A stretch of DNA of 64,000 bases from Xestospongia muta (lineage: Eukaryota > Porifera > Demospongiae > Haplosclerida > Petrosiidae), in assembly GCA_963693285.1 (NCBI GenBank), contig OY848917.1:5962118-6026117 (forward strand), read 5' to 3'. Below the pieces are notes generated by a model. It was given only the letters and a program-made list of their open reading frames with translations. It did not search any database and had not been told where the DNA came from. Every line of letters starts with the position of its first letter. Position 1 is the first letter of the stretch. Positions 1-10,464 of this stretch are shown here, in pieces. A program made the position numbers and the translations under genes.

Positions 1-1
1 T

Positions 2-286
2 TTAACACCAGGTTACCAGGCTAAAACCAAAGCGAAAATAGATATCTGGTCTACGCCACTTCTAGGTGTTGAATATATAAAAGATAAAGATGGAAAAATG
101 AACGTTACAAAAATTGGTGAACTTGTTATGGATATTCCAAATCCAGACAACCTTCCTCAAGAAAAACGAGTTATTGATGTTACTATGGACTTCAGTGGTA
201 CTGAGATACAAGCCAAAGCCAAGTATTGTGTTAATGGGAATGAAGTGAAAACTGTTTGCGACTTTTTGTCTGCTCAAATAAAATGA
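2..286 (+). CDS. HSPA12: HSPA12-like Hsp70-family ATPase, copy 1, 3' end only
   Basis: The window opens inside the last exon of an HSPA12-like gene. The frame is open from position 2 to the TGA at 284-286 and matches the C-terminus of copies 2 to 4, including IDIPNPDNLP-like and DFSGTEIQAKAKY residues and the ending AQIK. This part corresponds to the C-terminal region after the ATPase core, so no catalytic motif is visible. No lesion is seen in this fragment, but whether the gene is intact cannot be judged. It is followed by the same spacer as copies 2 and 3. Confidence 0.85.
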   Translation, partial: LTPGYQAKTKAKIDIWSTPLLGVEYIKDKDGKMNVTKIGELVMDIPNPDNLPQEKRVIDVTMDFSGTEIQAKAKYCVNGNEVKTVCDFLSAQIK

Positions 287-1111
287 TTGCTTGTTTATTT
301 TTATACTTGCACATTAATATCTTGTTTCCTTACCTTTTTGTTAGAGCTCTTTTATTCAAAAGCTGGATGTTTAACCACCAATGTAATTTGTATAATATCA
401 ATTTTGCTGAGACCATTGTTTATTCTGAACTCCTAACAATAAATAACTGTGTTTGAATTACTGGTTCAATCAATTAACAATGAATGAATATATCTTTTAA
501 AAATTTTAGCTTTTTCAAAAAACTACAATTGTATCACTGCGAAATCTACCACTTGTACATACACCTGAAAAATTGTGTACATTCTTAGCTCTGTACCTCT
601 ATATTAAAAACTTTCATTATTTCTAGTCCCTATAGTGTTGTTTACATATTGTTAATGCTTATTAGACAGATGCATAAAAAGTTAACATGCAAACTAATGT
701 AAAATTAGATTGAATTATTAGTATACCTGCTAATTCATAGTATTCAAAAATTTCCAAGAATTCTTTACATTCAATGTAGCATGCAATTAACTTATTATGA
801 ATGTATGATTAAACCAGGCTAAAATATCCTTTCTAGGAATTAATATATGTGAAATGAATATCTTTACACATATGCGATGAATGTCTTCATGTTACTCATT
901 TCTTCTTAAGATCTAGTGGTCATATCAACAAATCAAATGCCATGAATATTTAGGCTAATTAATATAAAATTCTAAGTCATTATGTTATATTAAATTAGTG
1001 CCAAGATAACATCCAGAAAAGACTATCTTGACTGTACTCCTCTATGTGCTTCGTGAACAGACAATTCAGAATGTTTAACATTATTGTTATCTGCAATATT
1101 CCTATAGTTAT
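287..1111. other. Intergenic spacer, no gene seen
   Basis: This A+T-rich spacer lies between the HSPA12-like gene and gene C. It matches the spacers after copies 2 and 3 up to the sequence gtatacctg near 720, then jumps to sequence matching position 14,510 onward. A block of about 1.2 kb present in units 2 and 3 is therefore absent here. No convincing reading frame or RNA gene was seen. Confidence 0.6.
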
Positions 1112-1333
1112 ACACATCAGTCAGATTATATCATGATATATTATACATTGTATCTGTTACTTCAGTGAAATAAAGTGTTCATATGACTGGTGAGAGATAG
1201 AAGCAGGCAGCAATTCTACCTTGCTCTGGACCCCTTTCCATCTCTCGACAGCCCTATGAACATCACTTTATTCCACTGAACTAACACATACAATGTGTAA
1301 TAAATATAACATGATGTAATCTGACTGATGTGT
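1112..1333. repeat. Foldback (MITE-like) element upstream of gene C, copy 1
   Basis: The first and last 75 or so bases are imperfect reverse complements: acacatcagtcagattat at the left answers atctgactgatgtgt at the right, and cagtgaaataaagtg answers cactttattccactg. This makes a long hairpin of about 222 bp with a loop rich in agcaggcagcaattctac. The same hairpin occupies the same place before every gene C copy, so it was present before the duplications. Confidence 0.75.
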
Positions 1334-1678
1334 TTATTCCAGGCAGTTTAGCTGCATTGACATTTTGTGAGATATAACTACAGTTGCTGCAACTCATTAA
1401 AAGACTTGAAAGTATTAATTGATATTAACAGTGATTTCTTGTCATAATAAACATTACAACTCACAATTCAAGATATTAATTTATCATAATAAACATGGTA
1501 CTCATTTCTAAGAAATTTGTACAATTAATTTATTCATTTATTAGCCACGCCTCTCGCTATACTCAACTTTGAACTTTCAAATTTACGGGAAACGGTTGGG
1601 TAAAGATCTCTGTTAAGGAAAGTTATTGTATTATCAACTGCCTTACGACTTTTTAGGATAACCCTTGAGCAGACAGTC
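1334..1678 (+). promoter_or_regulatory. Conserved region upstream of gene C (putative promoter/5' UTR), copy 1
   Basis: The stretch beginning gccacgcctctcgctatact at 1,544 and running to the ATG at 1,679 is closely conserved before all gene C copies (15,315; 30,023; 53,006). It includes a shared ccttacgact-ttttagga segment just before the start codon. Conservation in the most diverged copy at 53 kb suggests function, but recent shared ancestry could also explain it. No TATA box can be assigned with confidence. Confidence 0.45.
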
Positions 1679-3895
1679 ATGGAAAAGAATAAGTAAGTCA
1701 ATTAGCACACTCTCCTTCAGCTTTTATCCCAGTTCAATGTGTGAATGTGAATCTGGTATCATGTTATATTCTCTAAAAGCTACCTTGTATAAGTGTAGTT
1801 TGGATTAAGACAACATCCTCAATGTTAACTAATTAAGGAAGAACTTGCTAAATCAGTAAGGACAAGTTGTAATACTTCTTTATCTACTAGTGCTTCTACT
1901 TCTAAAGTTGAAGATGCTAAACCTCATACAAGTCACAAACCACCCTCATTGATACCAGTGTTACCAGATACAACACCAACCTCAATTAGTCACCCTAAAC
2001 AGGAAACTCCACATTGTTCCACATACTCTGTAGATTATCATGAGAAACAAACCCCATTTCATTATTTAACCAGTAGAACCTCACCAACTGATAGAGACTT
2101 AGTGAATAAGACACACTTTTCCAAGACACACACTTCTAAAGTTGAAGATTCTAATTCTAATACAAGTCACAAACTACCCTCACCGATACCTGCGTTACCA
2201 GGTACAACACCAACCTCAACTGGTCACCCTAAACAGGAAACTCCACATTGTTCCACACACGCTACAGATTATCATGAGAAACAAACCCCAATTCATTATT
2301 TAACCAGTAGAACCTCACTAACTGATAGAGACTTAGCAAACAAGACACACCTTCCCAAGACACACACTTCTAAAGTTGAAGATCCTAAACCTCATAAAAA
2401 ATCAGCTATACTTGTTACAAGTCACAAACCACCCTCACCAATACATGCATTACAAGATACAACACCAACCTCAATTAGTCACCCTAAACAGGAAACTCCA
2501 CATTGTTCCACACACTCTATAGATTATCATGGGAAACAAACCAGCAGAACCTCATCAACTGATAATGACTTAGTGAACAAGACATACTCCCCAAATTCCT
2601 TAAACATTTCAGAAAGACAGTTTCTACCTTCTGTTCTAACACAAAGTTTAATTATTCCAAACCTACCTATTTCAAAGAGTACAGTGCCCTCTGTTGCATC
2701 ACAAAGTTTGTCTGTTCCACCACCTGCTATTTCAAACATTGTCCCTTTAGCTACATCACAGAGTTTAACTCTTCCACACCCACCTATTTCAAACAATCCA
2801 ATACCATCAGTTACATTACAACTTCCATACCAAGCTACTAATGTAATACCATCAAATAAATCGCAGCAAGGACATGCAAGTCATCCATTTACAACTACCT
2901 CATCTATACCTCCTCCACACTTAGCTTCAAAGCGTCCAGATTATATTGAATCTGGCAGAATAAAACGTTACGGGAAATCTTCAAGTCAATCGCCACCATT
3001 TCCTAACAAAAAATCACCAGTGATGAAAGAAGTGTTAAGTCCACCAAAAGCTGACAGCAAAAGGAATGACTTTCTCAGTACTCCTGTTACTAAAGAATCT
3101 CATTCCACTAAGATGAATGCTGTTTCTAAAGAACGTGTTTCTAATCCTGAACCACAAAAGCGTACAGATTCAAAAACCATTAGCTCTGGTATTAAACCAT
3201 TGTTAAGAGCTGATTTTTCTGAAAATAGCTCTTCCCATGTTACTCATACTCCAACTTCATCTCCTATGAGTGTAACTTCTGTTTCTAGAGAAATTTGTTT
3301 ACCTAACAAACAATATGTCCATTTTAGCATGAAGCAGAACCAAAAAAAATCACCTACCAGACAAAGAGTATCTCAATCACAATTTCGAAGTATAAATCAA
3401 CAACAATCTGTTAGTAAAAATGCGTCACTACATCATCCAAGTTTTATAAAAGAGAGAACCCATAATATGACACTGAGATCTACAAGTAAGAAAAAACCAC
3501 CCCCTTTATCTCTATATCAAAAAGGTAAGATTCTTATAATTGTATAAACGTTTAATAAAGGACTTTACTATAAAAGGCATACAGTATATGTACAAATTGT
3601 CCATGTATAGTCTGACCACCTAAAAATCAAATATTATTAAGATCATGTAGTAAAATTATAGATTATTTTAATGTCATCATTACTCTTTTTATCATTTGCT
3701 CAAATGTAGAGAAATAGTTAATTGACACAAAAAAAACATTTTATAAGAAGTATACAGTGATTGTTAATAATTATGTGGTCATAGTTAGTGTGGCTTACAA
3801 ACATCTTAAAAACTTATTTATATTATTTTATCTTACTTTTATTTTTCTATTTAGAACAAGTTCATCAATCATCATGTGGATCATATCGTATGTAA
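1679..3895 (+). CDS. Gene C copy 1: Pro/Ser/Thr/His-rich repeat protein, internally deleted relative to the full gene
   Basis: Model: exon 1 1,679-1,692 (ATGGAAAAGAATAA before a perfect GTAAGT donor), exon 2 1,861-3,524, last exon 3,855-3,895. Phases fit: the AA left by exon 1 plus G at 1,861 gives Lys, and AAG|GTAAGA joins an exon ending GSYRM and TAA. If the last donor is not used, translation stops at 3,545-3,547. The complete gene at 53-60 kb has three further exons and a MIEAP-like domain between these parts; here they are missing, leaving a low-complexity protein of about 570 aa. It contains three imperfect repeats marked KVED..., SHKPPSP and DYHEKQT, then a Ser/Pro-rich tail ending MTLRSTSKKK. 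No catalytic domain is seen. The acceptor at 1,859-1,860 has a weak pyrimidine tract, so the exon 1 to exon 2 join is inferred. It could be a decayed copy that is not expressed. Confidence 0.5.
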
Positions 3896-4223
3896 AGAAT
3901 AATGCACTTATATAATACAATTACTGTCTTGATAAAGTTTTTTACTTTATTAATGGTCATGTCTAATTATGAGCAATGTTATTGCTTTAATGTGACTTTT
4001 TGGTAAAAGAAATTTAATGTTGTTTGATTACATCTATGTTTGTCAAGTAACCAGCTCTAACATCAAAAAATGTAATAGTAAATAAGAGGATTGTATACTG
4101 TAAAATTGTAATCAAGTATACAGTAGTGAGTATGATTAAGTAATCCTAGCTACTAAAGGAAATAATAAACACAACACTTTATGCTATTCTAAAATTAGTG
4201 CTCATAATATTATCTTCATAATT
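3896..4223. other. Spacer between gene C copy 1 and the DNA transposon
   Basis: A+T-rich sequence shared with 18,159-18,489 and with 51,511-51,835. No open frame of note. Its right end, ending atcttcata, is the insertion site of the transposon that follows; the paralogous place near 51,831 is uninterrupted. Confidence 0.6.
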
Positions 4224-5381
4224 GTGAATGCATCAAGTAGAAATGGAAGATTTGGTGCACCCCCCACAAAACACTTTTATTATTGCATGTTGGTGTACAA
4301 CTCTGAATGTTTTTTCACAAAATTTGAACAATTTTCATTGGACAGTTTAGCAGATAATGCACTCAACATAACCATAGGTAAACAGATGATACATAAACAA
4401 ATCAAATCAACAGTCCACAATATTATCAAAATTTAATACACAGTTACTAGACTGTCACTGCATTATTGTTGGATCATGCCTTTCTTGTGGGATGAAGTTG
4501 TGTACATTTGTAGTAGATGGCCAAGCTTTGTGCTACTAATTTGTCTTAGCCGATTAGTGTTCTCATATGTTTCCTCACGGGAGGGAATGACATTTTCTTC
4601 GGGTGTGTGACCTTTAACAATATGAATCTTAGCATTTTCCAGGGTACCTTTAAAACACATCCCACGGGTTTTAGCCAACACCTTTCCTGACACTGAACAC
4701 TTCACAAACAAGAGGTCCTGCTTTTCTCTGATTCGTGGAAATTTGGAATATTTTGCAAGGTTGGTTCTCCACTGTCGTACAACATTACCCTTGTCAATTA
4801 CTACTGTAGAGTATTGACTGGCTATCTCTGCCAGCTCAGTTGTAGAAAATACATCACTTCTAGTGAATGCCGGTGAAAGTTTCTTTGTAATGACTAACAG
4901 GAAAACACTTGTTACAAATACCAGATTCCTTATTACTAATATCCAGAGAGGTAGAGCTACACTGCTCAACTGCTTGAGAATCAATCCCCTCAAGACTTGT
5001 CTCTAGAGTAGATTTATGCTGGTATAGTAGATGATATTTTCCAGCCAAATATTTCTCTCTTCTTGCTTGTTTGCGTTTCTCACGGTACGAGCTCGTTCAC
5101 TTTCGCATGCTAACTGAGGGGACTCTGTTTTGTTGTGTACAAAATTCAGTCTTTGTAAGCAGAAAACTAGCTAGCTGTACCTTCCCTTTTGCTTATTCCA
5201 AATAACGCACATCGATGACGTCATAATTAGTTACCATAGCAACGCATTTTACATCATTGTAGATGACACATACACAATATCAACTTCCTGCTATGAGGTC
5301 ATACTATTGAAATATATTTTTAACTTTAACCTCTCATTGCTAAAAATAGATAAGTGCACCATTTCTACTTGATGCATTCAC
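4224..5381 (-). mobile_element. DNA transposon with terminal inverted repeats, copy 1 (1.16 kb)
   Basis: The left end reads gtgaatgcatcaagtagaaa and the right end, reverse-complemented, reads the same. The arms continue with aatgg and a ggtgcac-like segment, although the right arm here has lost some bases that copy 2 retains. The homologous segment at 51,815-51,840 is uninterrupted (cttcatatagaatg), which defines the insertion point and suggests a 2-3 bp TA or ATA target duplication. A minus-strand reading frame fills much of the interior. The superfamily is not assigned. Confidence 0.72.
4463..5048 (-). pseudogene. Transposon-borne zinc-finger-like protein, copy 1, frame-broken
   Basis: Two overlapping minus-strand frames carry the sequence. 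The upstream frame starts MAGKYHLLYQHK at 5,048 and contains a short C-x2-C ... H ... H pattern (GICNKCFP then HYKETFTGIH) before stopping at about 4,860. The other frame takes over at once with TRSDVFSTTELAEIAS and runs to 4,463, containing VKCSVSGKV and KIHIVKGHTPEEN. The natural reading is one protein of about 190 aa with a single-frame slip near 4,860. The slip is also present in copy 2, so it predates the duplication. It is probably an accessory or transposase-like product of the surrounding element. I do not recognise the family. Confidence 0.4.
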
Positions 5382-5857
5382 ATATAGAATGTGTTTTATT
5401 TTAAAATTCATTAAACAAAATTCACTGTACACAATATTATAACCTTTGCCAGTATACTAACTACTTCATTGAATTGTACAGCCTATAAAAATCTTGCACA
5501 GCATGGAAATGTCTCATGCACTTATGAGCTCCACCTTTTCACTTAATACCTATTTCAAGTGAGTTGACAATAGCTAATAAAGTCCTTAAAGGTACTCAAA
5601 ACTCTGCTCTAAAGCAGTACATGACACAAGGCAGCACAAGTTAGTTAAAGTTAGTTAAAAGCTTCTATTCAAAAGGTCATCACCACAACTAGTGCATATC
5701 ATAACAGCTGCTTTGCATTTTCACTCTCTTTTTAACATGTGTTCAAGTATAAGAATTCTGTACTATATCTTGATTAATCTTGGGATTGTAACCACTATAG
5801 CTTCCATGAACTATGAAAAATAGGCTAGTAAAGACAAGTCAAATTTCAAAGAATCAA
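5382..5857. other. Spacer upstream of gene B copy 1
   Basis: A+T-rich, matching 19,658-20,135. It contains a fragment (5,475-5,660) similar to a segment inside gene B intron 2 at 6,765-6,950 (gtacagcctgcaaaaatctt and following), so a short internal duplication exists. No gene seen. Confidence 0.55.
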
Positions 5858-6402
5858 ATGATCAGCAAGTACAGTGTAACAGTTGTTGTTAGAGATGTTA
5901 GGAGACTGCAGAGAGAGAAGAGAGCAAAAAGGTATTAATATTAGTTCACACAGTTGTGATCTTAGATTCTTTCAAAAATTGGCAAAGTCTATAAGATTGA
6001 ATTGATTGAATTACATGCAAATTGTCATGCATAGAAACTACAACCCCTGTTTCTTCAATTCGAACAACTATACTCAACAATTAATATAGATGTTATAATA
6101 TTTTAATAGAAGAAAATTTGTTTTAATCTTACCGCTACAACAATATTCATTTGTCCAATAATTTATTGACACACCTTATAATAACTGCTCGTGATATTAA
6201 TATTGACCAAGTACAACTAGACCCATCAGTTAGTGTCACTATTATGGGTAACCACCTTGGAGCAGCTGGATGGACCTCGGAAGACGTTGACAGAGAAATA
6301 AAAGAAGCTGTAGGGACAATTAATAGAGAAATACAACATGTGCTTACAGAAAATGGGGAGAAATTCTTTAGAAAGTAAGCGCTATACTATGTGTGTGTGG
6401 AT

Positions 6403-6459
<57 letters not shown>

Positions 6460-8870
6460 GATGAGATTCACAACCCATACATTTTGAATGGGAGGGTCGG
6501 TTCTATATAACTTATATAGACCTCGTAGCAGTTTAAAATTTAAAATATTGTATCTGACAGGTTAAATAACTAGTTCCTTTTTTCATAAACAGCTAAGTGG
6601 CAGGCTTATATGGAGCTTATGACAAGCTTTATTAGTTCTATCATTACAAACAGGTCCATAAGCATGCATTTCAAACCTGCCGACATGACAATTTAAAAGA
6701 CTATTGCTCAAAGGCCACATGCTATATTATTAGCTTGACATTGTTGACCTGGGGACATATACATATAGAACTTGTACAGCCTGCAAAAATCTTGCAGGAC
6801 ACGGAAATGCCTTATGAACTTAAAAGGTTCTCCTTTTCACTTTATACCTATTCCAAGGAGTTGATTATGGCTAATAAAGTCCTTAAATCTCTTCAAAACT
6901 CTGCTCTAAAGCAATACACTACACAAGGTAGTACTAGTTAGCACTAGTTAGTAAAACTGTTTTGAAAGGTCATCACCACAACTAGTGCATATCATAACAG
7001 CTGATTTTAGTAGATTTATATAACACATATTGACCTCTAATATATAATGTAAGTATGCATTCAAAAAAGAAATGTATCTATTAAAGGGCCTATTCTAAAA
7101 TTCAAGAGAACTGGAAAAAAAAAGAAGAACAGCTTAAAAGGTATGAACAACTAACAGAAGCATCATCACTGATTTGCATTAGTGACCCAATTAGCACAAT
7201 TGTCTTCACTATATACACTGTCATTTTGTAGAGAGAATAAACAGCTCAAATCTCAAATAGATGAGTGAGTGTACTGAATATTGTTAAATTTCCAATCAAT
7301 TACTTTAAATTTTCTAGATTGAAGAAAGCACTAAAACATGAAAAGGAAACACTTCAAAAGTAAGTAAATGTATTTTTCTTTATTTATATATTATTGAAAA
7401 CAGGGAAAGAGAAAACTTGGAAAAGGAGAAAGAAGAAATTTTAAAGTAATGAAAATTGATAAAAGTTGAAATATTGCTGACTTTTATATAATATTAAGAC
7501 TTAGTTCACCATCGTATCAAGCTCGAAAAATGTATGGTGATGTAACTCCTGGTGGAAAGACTCATAAAGATGTAAGAGGTGATTTTATCCAGTTCTTTAA
7601 GCGTTGGTTGCACCATCTACCAAAAGAAAACAAAGATGCTGACAACGCCAGCATCCAGCAAGCACTGTCTCCATTGTTTCTGGTAGAATGATAATTCCTT
7701 TGTATTAGAATTAATTTATTGTTTTCTAGGACACTTATAACAAAACATGTGATGGAGTTAACATTTTATCTAATCAATTGAGAGAGTTGCTTCGAGATCC
7801 ATCTACTGATGTTCAAAAGGAAACAGAAGTTGATATCTCAGTTCAAGAAAAACATAGAGATATCTCCACAGCTTTTTCTTTACTGCTTTATCATGCCCAA
7901 AAAAATCCTGAAGAGTTTTACCAAAGTTTTCTTGAAAAGGCTAGCTTCATAGCTGTACCAATCTACCTATAATAATCATTAAAATTGCAATGTCTATATA
8001 CATCTCATTCTTTACATGTAGTGTAGTACCTTAGATTCAGTACATGTGACAGCTGGAGAAAACAAGATTTATATGCCAAAGGAAGCTCTTGAAGATTTGT
8101 CACGAATTACCTTAAGTATGGTTACACAAGTCCCACCTATGATATGCAGTGAGCCTATAAAGTTTAGCGAAAAATTCCATGATATTAAAGAGTCCAAATG
8201 GCAAGACAATATCAGTCATTATGAACTAGTTTATTATCGACCAGTTCTCTTTTATGATATACATGGTGCTGTGGCTGCTCAAGGTCAAGTTGGAAATCGT
8301 GCATGTCCTATAGAGACAATGACTAATTTTCAATCAACTGCAGTTGAGTCTGAGTTTGAAGATGAGCACGATAAACGTTCAACCAATGAAATAAACTTGT
8401 CAAAACATGCTAATGGAGTAGCTGCTATAACAGAGCTAGAAGATGTTGAAAATACATTAGAAGGAAGAATTGAAGTTTGCCTCAAGGAAAATGAAGAGTC
8501 TTGTGAAGATGAGAGGGAAAAGGAAGTTAGCAATAATTCAAGTAATGAGAAGTCACAGAATATCTGTCAAATTAATGAAAATGATAGAGACCGATTACCA
8601 GAACATGATAAGACAAGTGAAGGCTCATTGAATAACATCAACAAAAACGGTCAGTTGGATGAAGGCAAAGACGATATTCGATCATTAAAACTAGAAAAAA
8701 TACCAGATGTCAGTGATGATGACAAAGTAAAGAATAAAATATCAGAAAGCATTGTAAATGAATTACATGAAGAAACTGATGTTGATGATCGAGAAGCTAG
8801 TCGTGTTAACAAAGGCACAGAGAATGACGAAGAAAAAGCAGAAGCAGTGCATGGCAACAATTTTATATAA
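5858..8870 (+). CDS. Gene B copy 1: coiled-coil protein with MIEAP-like C-terminal domain and acidic tail
   Basis: Phase-consistent exons: possible exon 1 5,858-5,931 (MISKYSVTVVV...), exon 2 ending 6,374, then 7,087-7,140, 7,232-7,264, 7,318-7,359, 7,404-7,445, 7,499-7,682, 7,730-7,954 and 8,022-8,870. The four short exons are Lys/Glu-rich coiled coil, all phase 2-2. The 184-nt exon holds ARKMYGDVTPGGKTHKDV. The last exon has LSMVTQVPPMICSEP, YELVYYRPVLFYD and VAAQGQVGN, then an Asp/Glu/Asn/Ser-rich tail. The pattern of a helix with PP followed by V.Y.PVL...V..G resembles the C-terminus of mitochondria-eating protein (MIEAP/SPATA18), which acts in mitochondrial quality control; the match is by eye. 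The 5' end is unresolved: in the exon 2 frame expected from exon 1 there is a TAA just before 6,151 and a 2-bp deletion relative to copy 3. It may therefore be a pseudogene at its N-terminus. If the donor at 7,955 is skipped, translation ends at 7,972. Confidence 0.5.
6407..6456. repeat. (TA)n microsatellite
   Basis: About 50 bp of uninterrupted TA dinucleotides in the intron after gene B exon 2. The same place in copies 2 and 3 carries a (GT)n run followed by a short TA run, so the repeat changed type after duplication. Confidence 0.95.
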
Positions 8871-10194
8871 TGTGTTGTTTTTATTATGCTTTATAAAAAT
8901 AAATAATAGTAATTTTTTTCAAATACAATTTAGAGATTTAGTATATTAGCAAGTTATAAGGTTTTTCATTTTGTATTATTGACTTTGAAATTGAAAATAA
9001 AAATGATAGACTATTTTTCAGGTAGAAAGGTGTCCTTTCAAAACTAACACCAAATTGTTACAATACATTGCTTCTGCTTTAGTCATCCTCATTCTTCATT
9101 CACGTTTTCTTGCCTTAACAGGTTTGCTACTGGTGGTCCAATGCAACTTTATGCTATCTTATTTGTGTTGTAGTAGTAGAGGTTCCAAGAGGAGAAAGGC
9201 TAGACGACACAGTTATCTCAAGGTTTCAGTGGGACTCATGTTCTAATATGTTCTGTTTGTTGATTGTATAATATTGGTTTTAGGAACTTTTTTTTACTTT
9301 AGATAAATGAAATGTATTGACATATACTTATTACAAGAGAAATTCCTTAGTTCGCCTGATTCAATAATACCATTCAGGTCTTGTTGAAGGCCAGTGAAAT
9401 CAGAGATGTGATCTGCTTTAGGCACTTTCTGTGATCACCAAAGAGCAATAGGGTGGATGGAGTGAGCGATGCTGAGAGGGAGATAGCTGAAAAATATAAG
9501 GAAGAACACTTGACCAACGATATATCTCTGGGGTACTTCAAAAAAAATAGATGGTAGTTGACATGTCTTTCCAGAGATGGAAACACAGTGTGCATTCAAC
9601 AAAAGTAATCTTGAAACCACTTCCACAGGCTATCATGTTACTTATTGTGACAATTGGATAATAGAAGAGTCATATTATTGTATTGATGTAATTGACCATT
9701 ACTTTAACAAACTTAATAGTGAAAGCAATGACATAACAATAATACCAGAAATTAAAAACTAAATTTAATCTATACTGAGTATTTTCTATAACAACTAATA
9801 CCAGGTCAAATTTTACTGTGTACAATTTAATTGACAGCAATTATAATAACAACTATTAATAATAATTCCTAGAAAGTTGTAGCAATTGCTCATTCATTTT
9901 TCTGGGAAATAAAAATTTTAGCCATTAACCCTCCTGATACAGTCTTGTTGGGATTATGTATACTCTTTCAAAATGTATGACATAACCACGCCTTTTAATA
10001 TTGTTCTTTTAGATATGTTGTATAAAAGAGAACCAATTGTCATTATTTCATTTGATAATAGGAAAGCAGACTGGCAACATAATAGCATGCTGAAGCTCAT
10101 GTGATCCTAATATATTAATATTGGTTAATGGTTAATAAAGTTATTAACTGATCTGTGAAAGCATGTGAAGTTTTATGAGAGGAGTTCAGCATTA
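8871..10194. other. Spacer between gene B copy 1 and HSPA12-like copy 2
   Basis: No convincing gene. Two weak traces recur in the other units. One is a possible 3' exon after a ttaacag acceptor near 9,121, whose 64-codon frame (GSKRRKARRHSYL) is open here and in the inverted copy at 37,122-37,307. The other is a short frame near 9,445-9,590 reading DAEREIAEKYKEEH. Neither has a supported start or partner exon. Confidence 0.45.
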
Positions 10195-10464
10195 TTACAC
10201 TTTAGAATCAATGATTTGGGAACTTTTAAGTGTTGTGTACATGTAGATTTGACGACTAAAAGATGTACCATCTAGTTCATTAAGTAAAGCAAGGTGAGGG
10301 TGCAGTTGAATCAGTGTGGTGGTGCCTGGTTCTATTTGTAAATATTGTGATACCATGTGTGCTTCTTTGATTCCATCAAGCCTCTCTCTGATGTTTCCCT
10401 TTTCATCATCATTGGCACATCTAGCCCAAATGTATATTGAATATATACAGTAATAGGCACACAA
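10195..10464 (-). pseudogene. Unrecognised minus-strand exon, divergent from the HSPA12-like gene
   Basis: A minus-strand frame contains CANDDEKGNIRERLDG, KEAHMVSQYLQIEPGTT and LHPHLALLNELDG. On that strand it is preceded by a plausible intron (gaggtaagt at about 10,480, ending gggctag near 10,424). The copy in unit 3 (24,480-24,740) has a TAA in the middle, and the inverted block keeps only the end at about 36,825-36,950. Composition looks protein-like, but I do not recognise the family and no start exon is visible. Its 5' side faces the HSPA12-like start 265 bp away, so the two may once have shared a promoter region. Confidence 0.3.

Noticed and set aside
2527..2796. Minus-strand frame opposite the gene C repeat exon, also at 16,518-16,787 and 30,526-30,795
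   Set aside because: Exact shadow of the low-complexity coding strand; conserved only because the plus strand is duplicated.
6735..6941. 68-codon frame repeated at 6,735, 20,982 and 32,082 (HIELVQPAKILQDTEMPYEL)
   Set aside because: Lies in the long intron of gene B, has no start context or phase partner, and a decayed duplicate occurs at 5,475-5,660. Likely a repeat, not a gene; it could be an old insertion.
8330..8860. Ser-rich minus-strand frames opposite the acidic tail of gene B
   Set aside because: Antisense of GAA/GAT-rich coding sequence gives Ser/Phe-rich frames automatically; no splice or start support.
9577..9762. Frame METQCAFNKSNLETT... after gene B copy 1
   Set aside because: Its counterpart in unit 2 is shifted and ends differently, there is no splice context, and composition is not protein-like beyond chance.
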